A DNA stretch of 64,000 nucleotides from Paenibacillus sp. SZ31 (GTDB lineage Bacteria; Bacillota; Bacilli; Paenibacillales; Paenibacillaceae), in assembly GCF_012912005.1 (NCBI RefSeq), contig NZ_JABBEA010000001.1, forward strand, positions 496,001 through 560,000, written 5' to 3'. The translations under genes were made by a program, and so were the position numbers. Positions within the stretch are counted from its first letter, which is position 1. The number at the start of each line of letters is the position of its first letter. Shown here one piece after another: positions 36,339 to 46,036 of this stretch. The notes beneath the pieces were generated by a model. It was not told where the DNA came from and ran no database searches. It saw only the letters and a program-made list of their open reading frames with translations.

Positions 36339-37712
36339 ATGAGTTTGACCTTTTGCAATCTGCATTTCACCAAGCAACCGGATAAAGTGGTTTATGTATC
36401 CAACGCTTTAATGAAGAGCCTCAACCTGTCTGGCAAAAAAACGGTTAACCTTCGCTTTGGGCGTGACCGGGTGCCTGCGACGATCAAACCAATCAAAAAG
36501 GCAGGTAAACATCTCTATCTCGCCTCAGGTATCCGTAATCTGATGAACGTTCCCAAACGGGGCAGTATTTATCTCCGTAACTTGCAAAATGATGAAGTCC
36601 AGTTAGGTCCACTGATCGGCGTACTCTCCGATGGGCCTTCGACAAGCACGAATCCATTCGGTTCCCGTACAGGTTTCATCAAACAGTTACTCCGTGAAGG
36701 CAGCCGGAAATCCTATATCTATGCCTTTACTCCCCGGGATATCAATTGGCAGAACGAGACCGTATCCGGTTTTTTTCTGAATGATAACGGAAGCTTCACC
36801 CGCAGAACGGTACCTCTGCCCGATGTCGTCTACAACCGGTTGCCGAGCCGCCGTTCAGACTTCTCACCAGCGATTAACCAACTGCGGGAGCGATTTATTC
36901 GCCGGAAAATTCCGTTCTTCAACTGGAGCTTCTTCAACAAGTCGGATATCTATACATTGCTGGAGAATGAACCGACAGCAGGACGGTATATCCCTGAATC
37001 GATTACCAATCCGTCGGTGGAACAGATGAAAGAAATGCTGGAACGCCATCAGTTTGTCTACTATAAACCTACTGCCGGAAGTCTGGGGAACGGGATCTAT
37101 CGCCTGACCTATTCACCCAAACGTGGATATTTCGCACGTTATCGCAAAAAAGGCGGTAATGCACTCCTGCGCTTCGGGTCCTTCAACAGTCTGATGCGTA
37201 TGCTTCAGGGAAGACACGGCAAACAACTTCGCGGATATGTCGTTCAACAGGGAATACGACTGATCGAAATTGATGAATGTCCGATTGATTTTCGTTTTCA
37301 CATGCACAAAAATGGTAACAACCAATGGGTTGTTGTCGGAATTGGCGCCAAAAAGGCAGGACGTGGCAGCGTCACAACACACATCAAAAATGGCGGCTCC
37401 CTAATGACCCCTGAGCAGGCTCTCAGTCGCAACTTCGGCGACCGTTCGGGAGAAGTTCTTCAAAAGGCCAAATCCGTCGCTATTACACTGGCCCAGGCGA
37501 TTGAAACCCAGCACCAGCATTTGATTGGTGAGATTGGCTTTGATCTGGGCATTGATCAGGAGGAACATGTATGGATGTTCGAAGCGAACGCCAAACCCGG
37601 CCGCTCCATTTTCCGTCACCCTTCGCTCCGGGTGGAGGGAAAATCGTCGGTGGAGCACATTTTGGAACACTGCCTGTATTTGAGCAAGTTCCGGAAGAAG
37701 GAAGACATTTGA
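36339..37712 (+). CDS. YheC/YheD family ATP-grasp protein 3, with N-terminal beta domain
   Basis: The 457-aa protein has an N-terminal beta domain (about 1-100, ending VQLGPLIGVLSDG) like protein 1. The ATP-grasp core shows VVYNRLPSRR, the ATP-binding YYKPTAGSLGNGIYRL, IDFRFHMHKN and MFEANAKPGRS. In the ATP-binding loop Asn replaces the Lys seen in paralogues 1 and 4 (GSLGNG against GSLGKG), and His-Lys replaces the Gln-Lys of the DFR motif. AGGAGG is 7 nt before the ATG. It overlaps gene 4 by one base. Confidence 0.88.
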   Translation: MSLTFCNLHFTKQPDKVVYVSNALMKSLNLSGKKTVNLRFGRDRVPATIKPIKKAGKHLYLASGIRNLMNVPKRGSIYLRNLQNDEVQLGPLIGVLSDGPSTSTNPFGSRTGFIKQLLREGSRKSYIYAFTPRDINWQNETVSGFFLNDNGSFTRRTVPLPDVVYNRLPSRRSDFSPAINQLRERFIRRKIPFFNWSFFNKSDIYTLLENEPTAGRYIPESITNPSVEQMKEMLERHQFVYYKPTAGSLGNGIYRLTYSPKRGYFARYRKKGGNALLRFGSFNSLMRMLQGRHGKQLRGYVVQQGIRLIEIDECPIDFRFHMHKNGNNQWVVVGIGAKKAGRGSVTTHIKNGGSLMTPEQALSRNFGDRSGEVLQKAKSVAITLAQAIETQHQHLIGEIGFDLGIDQEEHVWMFEANAKPGRSIFRHPSLRVEGKSSVEHILEHCLYLSKFRKKEDI

Positions 37713-38818
37713 TGAGCCTTCATGATGATTTCAAACCTGTCATTGCTGTTTTGACCATGCATGATAATCAGCGCATGTTCAGGGGAAATCATCAAAATTT
37801 TCAGGATATTCTGCAGACAGGCGAGAGCATGGGATATGTGGTGTACATCGTGACTGTACGGGATCTGAACGTGAGTGGTCCCACCGTGAAAGGATATACG
37901 TACAACAAGGGGAGTGGAAAGTGGGTTTCACAGCCTTTCCCCCTTCCCCATGTGCTGTACAATCGTATTCCCAACCGGGAAGACGAAGGAAAACCTTCCG
38001 TTCAGCGTAAAATTGACGAATGCATGCAATCGGGAATCGAACTGTATAACCCATTTTTCTTCAATAAATGGAATCTGTTCGAATGGCTCAAAAAATCCAA
38101 ATCGACTCAGCAACTGATTCCCCATACCCGGCGGATGCGCAGTGCTTCTTCTCTGGGTGCCGTTCTGCGGACACACCCCTATCTGTACCTCAAGCCCGAG
38201 AGCGGCAAAGCTGGCAAAGGAATCATGATGCTGAAATTCCAGGAAAAAGAGCGCCTTCCCTATCGACTTAAAATACAGACCACACGGAAAAACACGACCT
38301 ACAAGACGGCTACACTTGCCAAGTTATGGGCACGAATTCGCAAAGAAACCGGGCATACGCCTTATATCATGCAACAAGGCATTGAACTTGCTTCGTCTCG
38401 TAAACGTCCCTTCGATTTGCGTGTTCTTGTACAAAAGAACAGCAAAGGACAATGGAGCGTGACCGGTGTAGGTGCGAGACTTGCTGGCTCCCGCAGCATA
38501 ACCACTCATGTGCCGCGTGGAGGAAGTGTAGAAGACCCCGAGAAGCTGTTGACCGAACTTTTCGGAGAAGAAACGACAACCACCCTGATGAAACGTGTGA
38601 AATCCACTTCATTGATGATTGCAAGACAGGTAGAACGGGGATCGGGTTACACGCTCGGAGAAATGTCCATGGATTTGGGCATTGATGACCTGGGGGAAAT
38701 CTGGTTCTTTGAAGCCAATGCGAAGCCCATGAAGTTCGATGAACCACAGATCAGGCGGCGGTCACTGGAACGTATATTTCACTACAGCGCTTATCTTGCC
38801 CGTCAGTCCAAACGATGA
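37712..38818 (+). CDS. YheC/YheD family ATP-grasp protein 4, short form
   Basis: The 368-aa protein begins MSLHDDFKPVIAVLTMHD, so it lacks the N-terminal beta domain but has the same YNR-type core as proteins 1 and 3: VLYNRIPNRE, LKPESGKAGKGIMML, FDLRVLVQKN and FFEANAKPMK. The start overlaps the stop of gene 3 (TGATG), with AAGGAAG upstream, a sign of translational coupling. The open frame goes back to 37571, but that would overlap gene 3. Confidence 0.87.
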   Translation: MSLHDDFKPVIAVLTMHDNQRMFRGNHQNFQDILQTGESMGYVVYIVTVRDLNVSGPTVKGYTYNKGSGKWVSQPFPLPHVLYNRIPNREDEGKPSVQRKIDECMQSGIELYNPFFFNKWNLFEWLKKSKSTQQLIPHTRRMRSASSLGAVLRTHPYLYLKPESGKAGKGIMMLKFQEKERLPYRLKIQTTRKNTTYKTATLAKLWARIRKETGHTPYIMQQGIELASSRKRPFDLRVLVQKNSKGQWSVTGVGARLAGSRSITTHVPRGGSVEDPEKLLTELFGEETTTTLMKRVKSTSLMIARQVERGSGYTLGEMSMDLGIDDLGEIWFFEANAKPMKFDEPQIRRRSLERIFHYSAYLARQSKR

Positions 38819-38853
38819 TAGACAGGAATACTGCAAAAAGAAGGTGATTGTTT

Positions 38854-40032
38854 GTGTCCTCACCTGTTCTGGGCATTATGACGTTGTACTTAAATGAACA
38901 TCGCGCTCTTGAAGAACGAAGCATCTATCGCAGAATGATTCTTGAGGGGCGCAAGCGGGGACTCGATATCTATGTATTCACGCCTGCCGACGTACACCCA
39001 GGAGGCAAACAGATTGAGGCGATGGTTTTTCATGAGGAAAAAGGCTGGTCTCGGGAATGGCGATCATTCCCGGATCTGATCTTTGATCGCTGCCGGATTC
39101 AGCGTAACCGCAGATTCCAGCAACTGCTTGCTTTTCGGGAGAAATATGGTCACCTGCTCTTTCTGAACAGACCACTGCGTAATAAATGGACCATCCATCA
39201 GACCCTTTCGGAAAAAGCCAACTTTCGCGAACACCTGCCGGAAACGGTGTTATTTCAGGATATGTCTGATGTGAACCGCATGCTCAAAGCGTCTTCTCTG
39301 GTTTACCTGAAACCTATTAACGGCACCGGCGGACGTGGTATTCTGCGCGTTGAACGCAGCAGTAGCGAGGCGAATACCGTGCTTGTTCAGGGACGGGATC
39401 AGAAGCGTCGTATTATCACGCCACGTAAAGTCCATCTATCACGGCTTGGCGCGCTGCTTCAGCACTGGAACATGAAAGACAAATATCTTGTACAGAAGGG
39501 CATTCAACTTCAGCTCCCGAATGGCCGGGTGCATGATTATCGCATGCTGGTTCAGAAGAACGGCGAAGGACAATGGGAACTTACCGGATGTGCAGGACGC
39601 ATGGGTGCAGAGAAAAGCGTAACCTCCAATCTGCATGGCGGCGGTCAGGCTGTAGCCATGCATCGTCTCATGAAGCAATGGATCGCTGACGAGGAACTCC
39701 GAGCAGAAATTAACACGACTGCAGAGAAGTTTGGCATTGATGTTGCTTCGTTTCTGGAAGATACGTATGGGGACTTATGCGAGCTGGCACTGGATTTGGC
39801 GATTGACAAGAGCGGAAGTATCTACCTGCTCGAAGTTAATCCCAAGCCTGCACGTGAAGTATTCGCTCGTATCGGTGAGCGTGATATCTATTATAAAGCC
39901 ATCACCCAGCCGCTGGACTATGCCCTATGGGTATACCGCAACCGGGCCAGTCGCCCGGTTAAACAAATCAGAACCACCCGGCTTGCAAGCAACAGAACAT
40001 CTGCATTGAAGAAAGCACGCAAAAAGAGATGA
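38854..40032 (+). CDS. YheC/YheD family ATP-grasp protein 5, short form
   Basis: The 392-aa protein has no N-terminal beta domain. It shows IFDRCRIQRNRR, LKPINGTGGRGILRV, HDYRMLVQKN, SVTSNLHGGGQA and LLEVNPKPAREV, which pair it with protein 2. The C-terminus is a basic tail (TSALKKARKKR). The start is GTG at 38854, with AAGGTG 7 nt upstream; TTG at 38848 is less likely. It ends the cluster, before a strong hairpin. Confidence 0.86.
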   Translation: MSSPVLGIMTLYLNEHRALEERSIYRRMILEGRKRGLDIYVFTPADVHPGGKQIEAMVFHEEKGWSREWRSFPDLIFDRCRIQRNRRFQQLLAFREKYGHLLFLNRPLRNKWTIHQTLSEKANFREHLPETVLFQDMSDVNRMLKASSLVYLKPINGTGGRGILRVERSSSEANTVLVQGRDQKRRIITPRKVHLSRLGALLQHWNMKDKYLVQKGIQLQLPNGRVHDYRMLVQKNGEGQWELTGCAGRMGAEKSVTSNLHGGGQAVAMHRLMKQWIADEELRAEINTTAEKFGIDVASFLEDTYGDLCELALDLAIDKSGSIYLLEVNPKPAREVFARIGERDIYYKAITQPLDYALWVYRNRASRPVKQIRTTRLASNRTSALKKARKKR

Positions 40033-40047
40033 TCTGTTGATCACGAA

Positions 40048-40093
40048 TAAAAGAGCGCCCAACCCGCTGATACATATCGGGTTGGGCGCTCTC
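40048..40093 (-). terminator. Strong hairpin between the ATP-grasp cluster and the HAD gene
   Basis: A 15-bp perfect stem (40052-40066 with 40078-40092; AGAGCGCCCAACCCG). On the minus strand it is followed by TTTTATT, so it is a terminator for the HAD gene. The + side lacks a T-run but the hairpin may still stop the cluster transcript. Confidence 0.85.
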
Positions 40094-40127
40094 GTATGAT
40101 TATCGACACACTTAATCGATGACTGGC

Positions 40128-40820
40128 TTATTCTGCTTCCGCTTCATCATATAGACGCAGCAGTTCCGTAAAATCAGAGATCAGCGCATCCGAGCCTGCA
40201 AGCTCCTCATCACGACCGAATCCGGCATAGGCACAGCCGATGACCGTCTGATGGTTCATTTTACCCGCTTCCACATCAGAGGAGCGATCCCCGACCATCC
40301 AGGCGTCCTGAATCCGATGTTTCTCCAGCAGGATCTGCACTAAATTGATCTTGGAGGGAGTCTTGTACTGGCCTGCACTATATACCCCTTCAAAGAAAGG
40401 CATAATCTCGTGTGCAAAAGCCACACCCTTCACATAGTCCTCCAGCCCGTTACTCGCGACAAAAAGACGCACTCCTTGTTCTTTCAATGCTTGCAGCGTT
40501 TCTTTCACGCCAGGATACAATTGAGAACTTCCTTGATCGAGCCCCTCAATCTCCAGTTGAAGCAGCAGTTCGTCTGCACGGCGATGTGCCGCTTCAGACG
40601 CCTCGGGCATAACGACTTTCCATATATCTTCGAGCAACATGCCCAAGCTTCCCAGCATCCGTTCCTCTGGTGGGGTTTCTCCTTCAAAATGCCCTTCGGC
40701 ACGTAATGTATCAAATAACTGCTGGTAAGCTGGCAACAACAGGGTCTCTGTCTGGAACAGCGTACCATCCATATCAAAAATCATCGCTTCCGGTTTGCGC
40801 AATATCGTCTCTTTGGTCAT
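40128..40820 (-). CDS. HAD-superfamily phosphatase (beta-phosphoglucomutase-like)
   Basis: The 230-aa protein has the HAD motifs: MIFDMDGTLFQTE (motif I, catalytic Asp), VRLFVASNG (motif II), a Lys near TPSK (motif III) and MVGDRSSDVEAGK (motif IV). The cap domain between motifs I and II is helical. It is a soluble phosphatase of unknown substrate, of the PGM/Gph-like group. The frame extends to 40946, but AAAGGAACATTGGAC precedes the ATG at 40820. Confidence 0.88.
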   Translation of the reverse strand: MTKETILRKPEAMIFDMDGTLFQTETLLLPAYQQLFDTLRAEGHFEGETPPEERMLGSLGMLLEDIWKVVMPEASEAAHRRADELLLQLEIEGLDQGSSQLYPGVKETLQALKEQGVRLFVASNGLEDYVKGVAFAHEIMPFFEGVYSAGQYKTPSKINLVQILLEKHRIQDAWMVGDRSSDVEAGKMNHQTVIGCAYAGFGRDEELAGSDALISDFTELLRLYDEAEAE

Positions 40821-41113
40821 GTCCAATGTTCCTTTCGGATTGGGATATGTATATGTAATCTGAATTGTTCCCTTTCCATGATAAACATAACATTTGAACG
40901 TGTAAACCAACGATTGTAAAACATCGGAAGCCCTAACCTTATACAAAAATAACTAACGTTATATGATAATTAAACAAACTATGTACAAACAAACTTTCTT
41001 TACGTATAATACTAAAAAATAGTACTTTAGACATCCAATCTAAAGACCCAAAAAAAATTATTTTTCCAGTTTTTTCGACATTTACATATACCCCATAGAG
41101 AGGAATATTAAAC

Positions 41114-42832
41114 ATGAATAAGCGCAGGACCTTCAAAATTTTTTATAAGATTGGATTGGGATATCTACTTGTACTGGCTGTGCTGGCTGGTTGTATCCTT
41201 CTGATTCAGAGCAGTACAAACAAACTTCAAGAGGAACTGGATTTTCTGGTCGATCATGATATGAGAGTACACGCCCTGACTTATGAACTCGAAAAAACCA
41301 TGGTAGATATGGAGACGGGACAACGCGGTTACGTCATTACTGGTGAGGACAATTACCTCGATCCCTACACCAAAGGAAAAGAAACACTGGGTACTTTCAA
41401 AGATGAACTTGCCGTATTAATTTCGGACAACCCGGCCCAAACCGCACTCTTGAAAGACATACATAGTAATATGGAGAGCTGGATCCAGGTCGCTGGTGAA
41501 CCTGTGATCGCCCTTCGCCAAGCCAATAATACGCAGGCCATTCTAGATTTCTTTGCCGATGACCCGGGTAAACGAGACATGGACCAGATTCGCGCCGCCC
41601 TTGCTACGTTTCGTACCAACGAGCTTACGTTGACCGATACCCGTACAGAAGCACTCAAGCAGAAAAATACAATACTGAACTTGGAACTGTACGGGGCACT
41701 TATCGTTGTCGCCATCATCTCGTTCATCACTGCGTTAATTTTGTCCCGCGCCATTGTTAGAAACATCCGTACCGTAAAGCAGGCCGTGAATGACATTGGT
41801 TCTTCCAATGGTGACCTGACGCTGCGAATCGCTACGCCGATGAAAGACGAAACTCGTGAACTCGCGGAGTCAGCCAATGTGATGCTCGCTGGTTTGCAGC
41901 AAATGATGCTGGACGTTCAGAGCAATGCCATGATTCTGAGCTCAGCGTCGGATCGATTGGATAAAGGGGTCTCCGATAGTCATATTGCCGGAAAAGAGGT
42001 TGCCACTGCCATGGAACGCGTCGCTGAAGGCGCTGACGAACAGGTTGCTTTGACTCAAACAATGGTAGCTGCGATGCAGCAATCCCTCACTGGGCTTAAT
42101 CGTGTCGCCTCTTCGGCAGCTGACGTGGCTGAGCGTGCAGTACGTACAGAATCCATTGCTGTGGATGGGCAACAGCGTATTGATAATGCGGTAGGCAAAA
42201 TGAGTTCCATTGAGCAATCCTTCCTCTCTGTGCAGGAAGCCATTAACGATATTTCGAAGATGTCTGATCAAGTGATTAATATTGCAGATGCCATGTCAGG
42301 AATTGCGAGACAAACCAATCTGCTTGCACTTAACGCCGGAATTGAAGCTGCTCGCGCCGGGGAAAATGGACGTGGATTCGCCGTTGTTGCCTCGGAAATC
42401 CGTAATCTGGCGGACCAAAGCGCAACCTCAGCCAAAGAGATCACAAGTATATTGGAAACCGTAGTAGCGGGTGTTCAAAGTACGGTACAGGTCGTTGATG
42501 AGAGCACACTTCATGTGAATGAAGGGTTGCAAACCATCGAGGATGCAGGTCATGCTTTTTCAACCATTACTCAGCATATTCATAACCTCAGTGGTGAAGT
42601 TCTGGAGGTATCCGCTGTTGTCGAAGAGCTAACTTCTGGCAGTGAGGCCGTAATGAAATCCATTAGCGAAGTATCCGCTGTTGTGGAAGATACGGCATCA
42701 GCCACGGAAGAAGTATCCGCAATGACAGAGGAACAACTTGCTTCTCTCCAGGAAATGTCTGACACATCCAAACAGTTAAATGAAATGTCCGACGCGCTTG
42801 ATCAACTGGTTAAACGATTCAAGCTTGCGTAA
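41114..42832 (+). CDS. Methyl-accepting chemotaxis protein with CHASE3 sensor domain
   Basis: The 572-aa receptor has TM1 (about 13-33), an extracytoplasmic CHASE3 domain (about 40-185; [20 protein letters not shown]), TM2 (about 190-212), HAMP (about 213-265) and a signalling domain (about 270-572) with tip [21 protein letters not shown] and [23 protein letters not shown]3 senses unknown external cues. The ATG follows GAGAGGA. A TATAAT lies about 105 bp upstream (41005-41010) without a clear -35. It has no adjacent chemotaxis genes. Confidence 0.93.
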   Translation: MNKRRTFKIFYKIGLGYLLVLAVLAGCILLIQSSTNKLQEELDFLVDHDMRVHALTYELEKTMVDMETGQRGYVITGEDNYLDPYTKGKETLGTFKDELAVLISDNPAQTALLKDIHSNMESWIQVAGEPVIALRQANNTQAILDFFADDPGKRDMDQIRAALATFRTNELTLTDTRTEALKQKNTILNLELYGALIVVAIISFITALILSRAIVRNIRTVKQAVNDIGSSNGDLTLRIATPMKDETRELAESANVMLAGLQQMMLDVQSNAMILSSASDRLDKGVSDSHIAGKEVATAMERVAEGADEQVALTQTMVAAMQQSLTGLNRVASSAADVAERAVRTESIAVDGQQRIDNAVGKMSSIEQSFLSVQEAINDISKMSDQVINIADAMSGIARQTNLLALNAGIEAARAGENGRGFAVVASEIRNLADQSATSAKEITSILETVVAGVQSTVQVVDESTLHVNEGLQTIEDAGHAFSTITQHIHNLSGEVLEVSAVVEELTSGSEAVMKSISEVSAVVEDTASATEEVSAMTEEQLASLQEMSDTSKQLNEMSDALDQLVKRFKLA

Positions 42833-42891
42833 TCCGACTCAACCTACTGATCGAGTATCTATACAGCTATATCCGTTGCATTTAACCAAAG

Positions 42892-42941
42892 GAAAGAAGC
42901 ATCGCAGACAGGCTCACACGAGCCTCTGCGATGCTTCTTTG
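42892..42941 (+). terminator. Terminator of the chemoreceptor gene
   Basis: The stem GAAGCATCGCAG (from about 42896) with CTGCGATGCTTC and an inner GGCTC/GAGCC ends in TTTGTGTT. The minus side has TTTCCTTT and may also help stop the oxidoreductase transcript. Confidence 0.8.
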
Positions 42942-42960
42942 TGTTAAGGAGAGCTGAATC

Positions 42961-42983
42961 AGGAAAAGGTGCATCAGGCACCT
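42961..42983 (-). terminator. Weak terminator after the Gfo/Idh/MocA gene
   Basis: AGGTGC/GCACCT (42967-42972 with 42978-42983), 5-nt loop, with TTTTCC on the minus strand. The stem is only 6 bp. Confidence 0.45.
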
Positions 42984-43011
42984 CTATCTGAAAAATCCTG
43001 TACTCCTTTTC

Positions 43012-43983
43012 TTATCTCGATTGTTCCGTGTTACGTAGCGCTTCAAGTATCAATTGTGCCTGATACCCATCGTTAAAATCATATATTTTACCTGGTTTGC
43101 CTTGTATACGGGCAATGACATGTTTAAGTACAGGCAGTTCACTGGCGGATTCAAGCACTTCCACCGGAGAAAGGGGCTGCCCCACCAGGCCACTCTTCAA
43201 TTCATCCCAATTTTCCAGAGCAATTGTACCTTCCGTGCCGTACACCACCATGGATACACGTTCTTCCCCCGCAAATTGAGAAATACCGTTTAGCTGAATT
43301 CGGGTGCCGTCTTCCAGTTCCAGGGCTGCCTGCACTTCAAGCTCACAATCCCCATTCTCAGGATATTGAACCTGAGTACTTACGACCCGGACTGCACCAA
43401 ACACTTTTTGAATCATATGAATCCAGTGAATTCCCACTTCAAGAATAAATCCGCCTTGTTCACGACTCGTAATCCATGCATTCTGTTGCCATGTTCGAGG
43501 CCACTGCGGGAATTGTAGAATGAGATCTATTTTGCGAATCGTACCCACGGTGCCCTGCTCAATCATCTCTTGCAGCTTCAGCACGGAAGGTTCATGTGGC
43601 ATAGAAAAATGAATGGCGTGAACGACACCCGCTTGTTGCGCTGCATCCAGCATCTTTTTCGCTTCTTCCACACTATTGGCAAGCGGTTTCTCACAGAACA
43701 CATGAATTTTGCGCTCCAGCGCTTCCATGACAACCGGATAATGAAATTTTGGCGGAACTGCAATATACAGCAGATCAATCTGATGTTCATTCATCAATTG
43801 CTTGTAATCCGTATACGTTCCAACCCCCGGATGAGAAGCTGCAAAAGCCGCCAGACCTTCCTCATTCGCATCACACACCGCTACAAGTTCAATCTTTGTG
43901 TCCATCTTCGTATTCTCGACTTGATGAACCATATGTAAACCCATTTTACCCAGCCCTATCAGAGCCATCTTTATCACTGTCAT
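43012..43983 (-). CDS. Gfo/Idh/MocA family oxidoreductase
   Basis: The 323-aa enzyme has an N-terminal Rossmann fold (MALIGLGKMGLHMV; LVAVCDANEEG) and the family's EKPLANSVEEAKKM motif with catalytic Lys, then a C-terminal substrate domain (GGFILEVGIHWIHMIQKVFG). It should oxidise or reduce a sugar or polyol with NAD(P); the substrate is unknown. The start ATG at 43983 follows GGGGTGAA; the open frame reaches 44022. It is divergent from the ThDP-enzyme gene. Confidence 0.9.
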   Translation of the reverse strand: MTVIKMALIGLGKMGLHMVHQVENTKMDTKIELVAVCDANEEGLAAFAASHPGVGTYTDYKQLMNEHQIDLLYIAVPPKFHYPVVMEALERKIHVFCEKPLANSVEEAKKMLDAAQQAGVVHAIHFSMPHEPSVLKLQEMIEQGTVGTIRKIDLILQFPQWPRTWQQNAWITSREQGGFILEVGIHWIHMIQKVFGAVRVVSTQVQYPENGDCELEVQAALELEDGTRIQLNGISQFAGEERVSMVVYGTEGTIALENWDELKSGLVGQPLSPVEVLESASELPVLKHVIARIQGKPGKIYDFNDGYQAQLILEALRNTEQSR

Positions 43984-44392
43984 TCCATTCACCCCAATCC
44001 ATTCCAGTATAGCAGAAAGCAACGTATTGCCAACGCTATAGACTATTGCGAAAAAAAGATGTCGCTCTTAATGCGATGTCATCTCGCAGGCTAAAAAACA
44101 CCATTTTCAGTCATTATTTTACATTATTTGTTTACAATTCTTAACTGGGTAATTTGTTGCAGGAATATATAATCATTTATTTTTGCTTTACCCAGCAACA
44201 CTTTAAGCGTTACCAACTTAAGAATCAGGAAATTAGACTCATAAAATAGATTGACAAAAAACCACAAAAAAAGATACTCTTCCTAATAACAAACATATAT
44301 TTCCTCTGACAACCTTAGAAAACGACTTGCATTCAAATAATGGAATACGCGTATGGTTCTAATAACCTATTTCATGAAGCGAGGTGTCCCGC
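43984..44392. other. Divergent regulatory region with repeated TGGGTAA/TTGGTAA elements
   Basis: No gene in 409 AT-rich bp. TTCTTAACTGGGTAA (44138-44152, + strand) and its imperfect inverted copies at 44188-44200 (TTACCCAGCAACA on +) and 44210-44224 (TTACCAACTTAAGAA on +) look like operator copies. A promoter lies at 44251-44278. The rest shows nothing I can support. Confidence 0.5.
44251..44278 (+). promoter_or_regulatory. Candidate sigma-A promoter of the ThDP-enzyme cluster
   Basis: TTGACA (44251-44256), 16-bp spacer, GATACT (44273-44278). The -35 is perfect; the -10 fits at four of six. It lies about 115 bp before the start codon. Confidence 0.6.
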
Positions 44393-46024
44393 ATGAGAAC
44401 AGTTGCGGACTATTTGGCAGAAACTCTGCGTAATCTAGGCGTTACTCATGTCTTTGGTATTATTGGTAAATCCATCTGTCCTGCTGTCCTGAAGATGGTC
44501 GATTACGGATTAGAATTCATTCCAGGCCGTCATGAATCCAGCTCAGGTTTTGCCGCATCCGGTTATGCCCTTCAGACGGGCAAGCTTGGCGTTGCTTTTG
44601 CCACATCCGGTCCTGGCGGAACCAATCTGCTTACCGCTGCAGCCCATGCGAAGGCCAACAATCTGCCTGTACTGTTTATTACGGGTCATCAATCCATTCA
44701 GGAACTGGGGCTACCCCAGTGTCAGGATTCCTCTTCCTATCTGGCTGATCTGGCAGAAATGTTTAGGCCTGCCACACTGTTCAGTAACCTGGTTGAGCGT
44801 GGAGATCACTTCGGCACCCTACTGAATCATGCCCTATCCATTGCACTCGGCCCCAATAAAGGCCCTGTTCACCTTTGTCTACCTTTTGACGTACAGACTG
44901 AGTTGTTATCTCAATGCCGAATTGTCATTCCCGAACCGGAACCTCTTCTTAGCGTATCTAACCTGAATCGCATTCTCCCTCTCATTCAACAGTCCAATCG
45001 TCCCTTAATTATTGCTGGTAAAGGTGTTAGTCGCGCCCGCGCCCATGATGAACTGCTTCATTTGGCTGAATCGTTCAACATTCCCGTCATTACTACGCCT
45101 GGTGGAAAAGGAGCGATTGCGTGGGACCACCCTCTGTACCATGGACCTTGTGGTGTTGGAGGTTTCCCACATGCAGACGACATGCTGAACCAAAGTGATC
45201 TCTATATCGTGCTCGGTTCACGTCTAAGTGATATGACCATCTGCAATCTGAAGCCTGAGAACCACCCGGCACACCTCATTCAATTTGACGCTGATCCTAC
45301 GTTTGTCGGTAAGATTCTGAGCGCTCAAACCTTACATATCACCGGTGATTTGAAGGACAACATGCACTATTTGCTGGGCACACTCGTAGACCATTCTTCT
45401 CCAAAGAAAACCACGGCCCCCATAGATTATACTGTCCCTTTACCGGATCTGCCCCGCCTGTCTTTGGCTTCTGTGCTGGATGGGATGAGTGAACTGCTTC
45501 CGTACGATCATAAGCTGTTTGTCGATGATGGCAGCCATGGATTTCATGCGGTTCAGCGATATAAAGTCAAGAAACCCGGCAGCTTTGTGTTTGACGCGTA
45601 CTTTGCATGCATGGGTAATGCCATTGGTATGGCGATAGGTGCGAAGGCCGCTTCACCTGAAGAGACGGTCGTGTGTATCACCGGAGATGGGTGTTTCATG
45701 ATGCTTGGAACAGAGATCAATACCGCAGTATGCAACAATCTGAATGTCATATTCATTGTCGTCAACAACAAACAACTGGACATGGCACTCAAAGGAATGG
45801 AAAAAACAACAGGCAGAATCGATGGCACCCTGTTTGAAGTTCCTATGGACGCATCTAAGTTTGCCGAATCCCTGGGTGCTGTTGCGTTCCTGGCAGAGAC
45901 CCTTGCTGAATTCTCATCTGCGCTGAACACAGCACAGACGTTGAATCAGGTGACTGTCATTGAGCTACTGACCGATCGCGACGAGATTCCACCTACAGCT
46001 CACCGCACCGTAACTTTGAATTAG
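44393..46024 (+). CDS. Thiamine diphosphate-dependent enzyme, acetolactate synthase-like
   Basis: The 543-aa enzyme has the three ThDP-family domains: PYR (1 to about 170) with the activating Glu in GRHESSSGFAASGYA, a central domain (about 190-320, IIAGKGVSRARAHDELL) and PP (about 360-525) with the cofactor motif ITGDGCFMM...VVNNKQ. The family makes or breaks bonds next to a ketone (acetolactate synthase, benzoylformate decarboxylase, oxalyl-CoA decarboxylase and others); the substrate here is unclear and no small ilvN-type subunit is adjacent. GAGGTG lies before the ATG at 44393; a GTG at 44384 is less likely. The next gene is 12 bp away. Confidence 0.88.
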   Translation: MRTVADYLAETLRNLGVTHVFGIIGKSICPAVLKMVDYGLEFIPGRHESSSGFAASGYALQTGKLGVAFATSGPGGTNLLTAAAHAKANNLPVLFITGHQSIQELGLPQCQDSSSYLADLAEMFRPATLFSNLVERGDHFGTLLNHALSIALGPNKGPVHLCLPFDVQTELLSQCRIVIPEPEPLLSVSNLNRILPLIQQSNRPLIIAGKGVSRARAHDELLHLAESFNIPVITTPGGKGAIAWDHPLYHGPCGVGGFPHADDMLNQSDLYIVLGSRLSDMTICNLKPENHPAHLIQFDADPTFVGKILSAQTLHITGDLKDNMHYLLGTLVDHSSPKKTTAPIDYTVPLPDLPRLSLASVLDGMSELLPYDHKLFVDDGSHGFHAVQRYKVKKPGSFVFDAYFACMGNAIGMAIGAKAASPEETVVCITGDGCFMMLGTEINTAVCNNLNVIFIVVNNKQLDMALKGMEKTTGRIDGTLFEVPMDASKFAESLGAVAFLAETLAEFSSALNTAQTLNQVTVIELLTDRDEIPPTAHRTVTLN

Positions 46025-46036
46025 GAGGAGCATATC

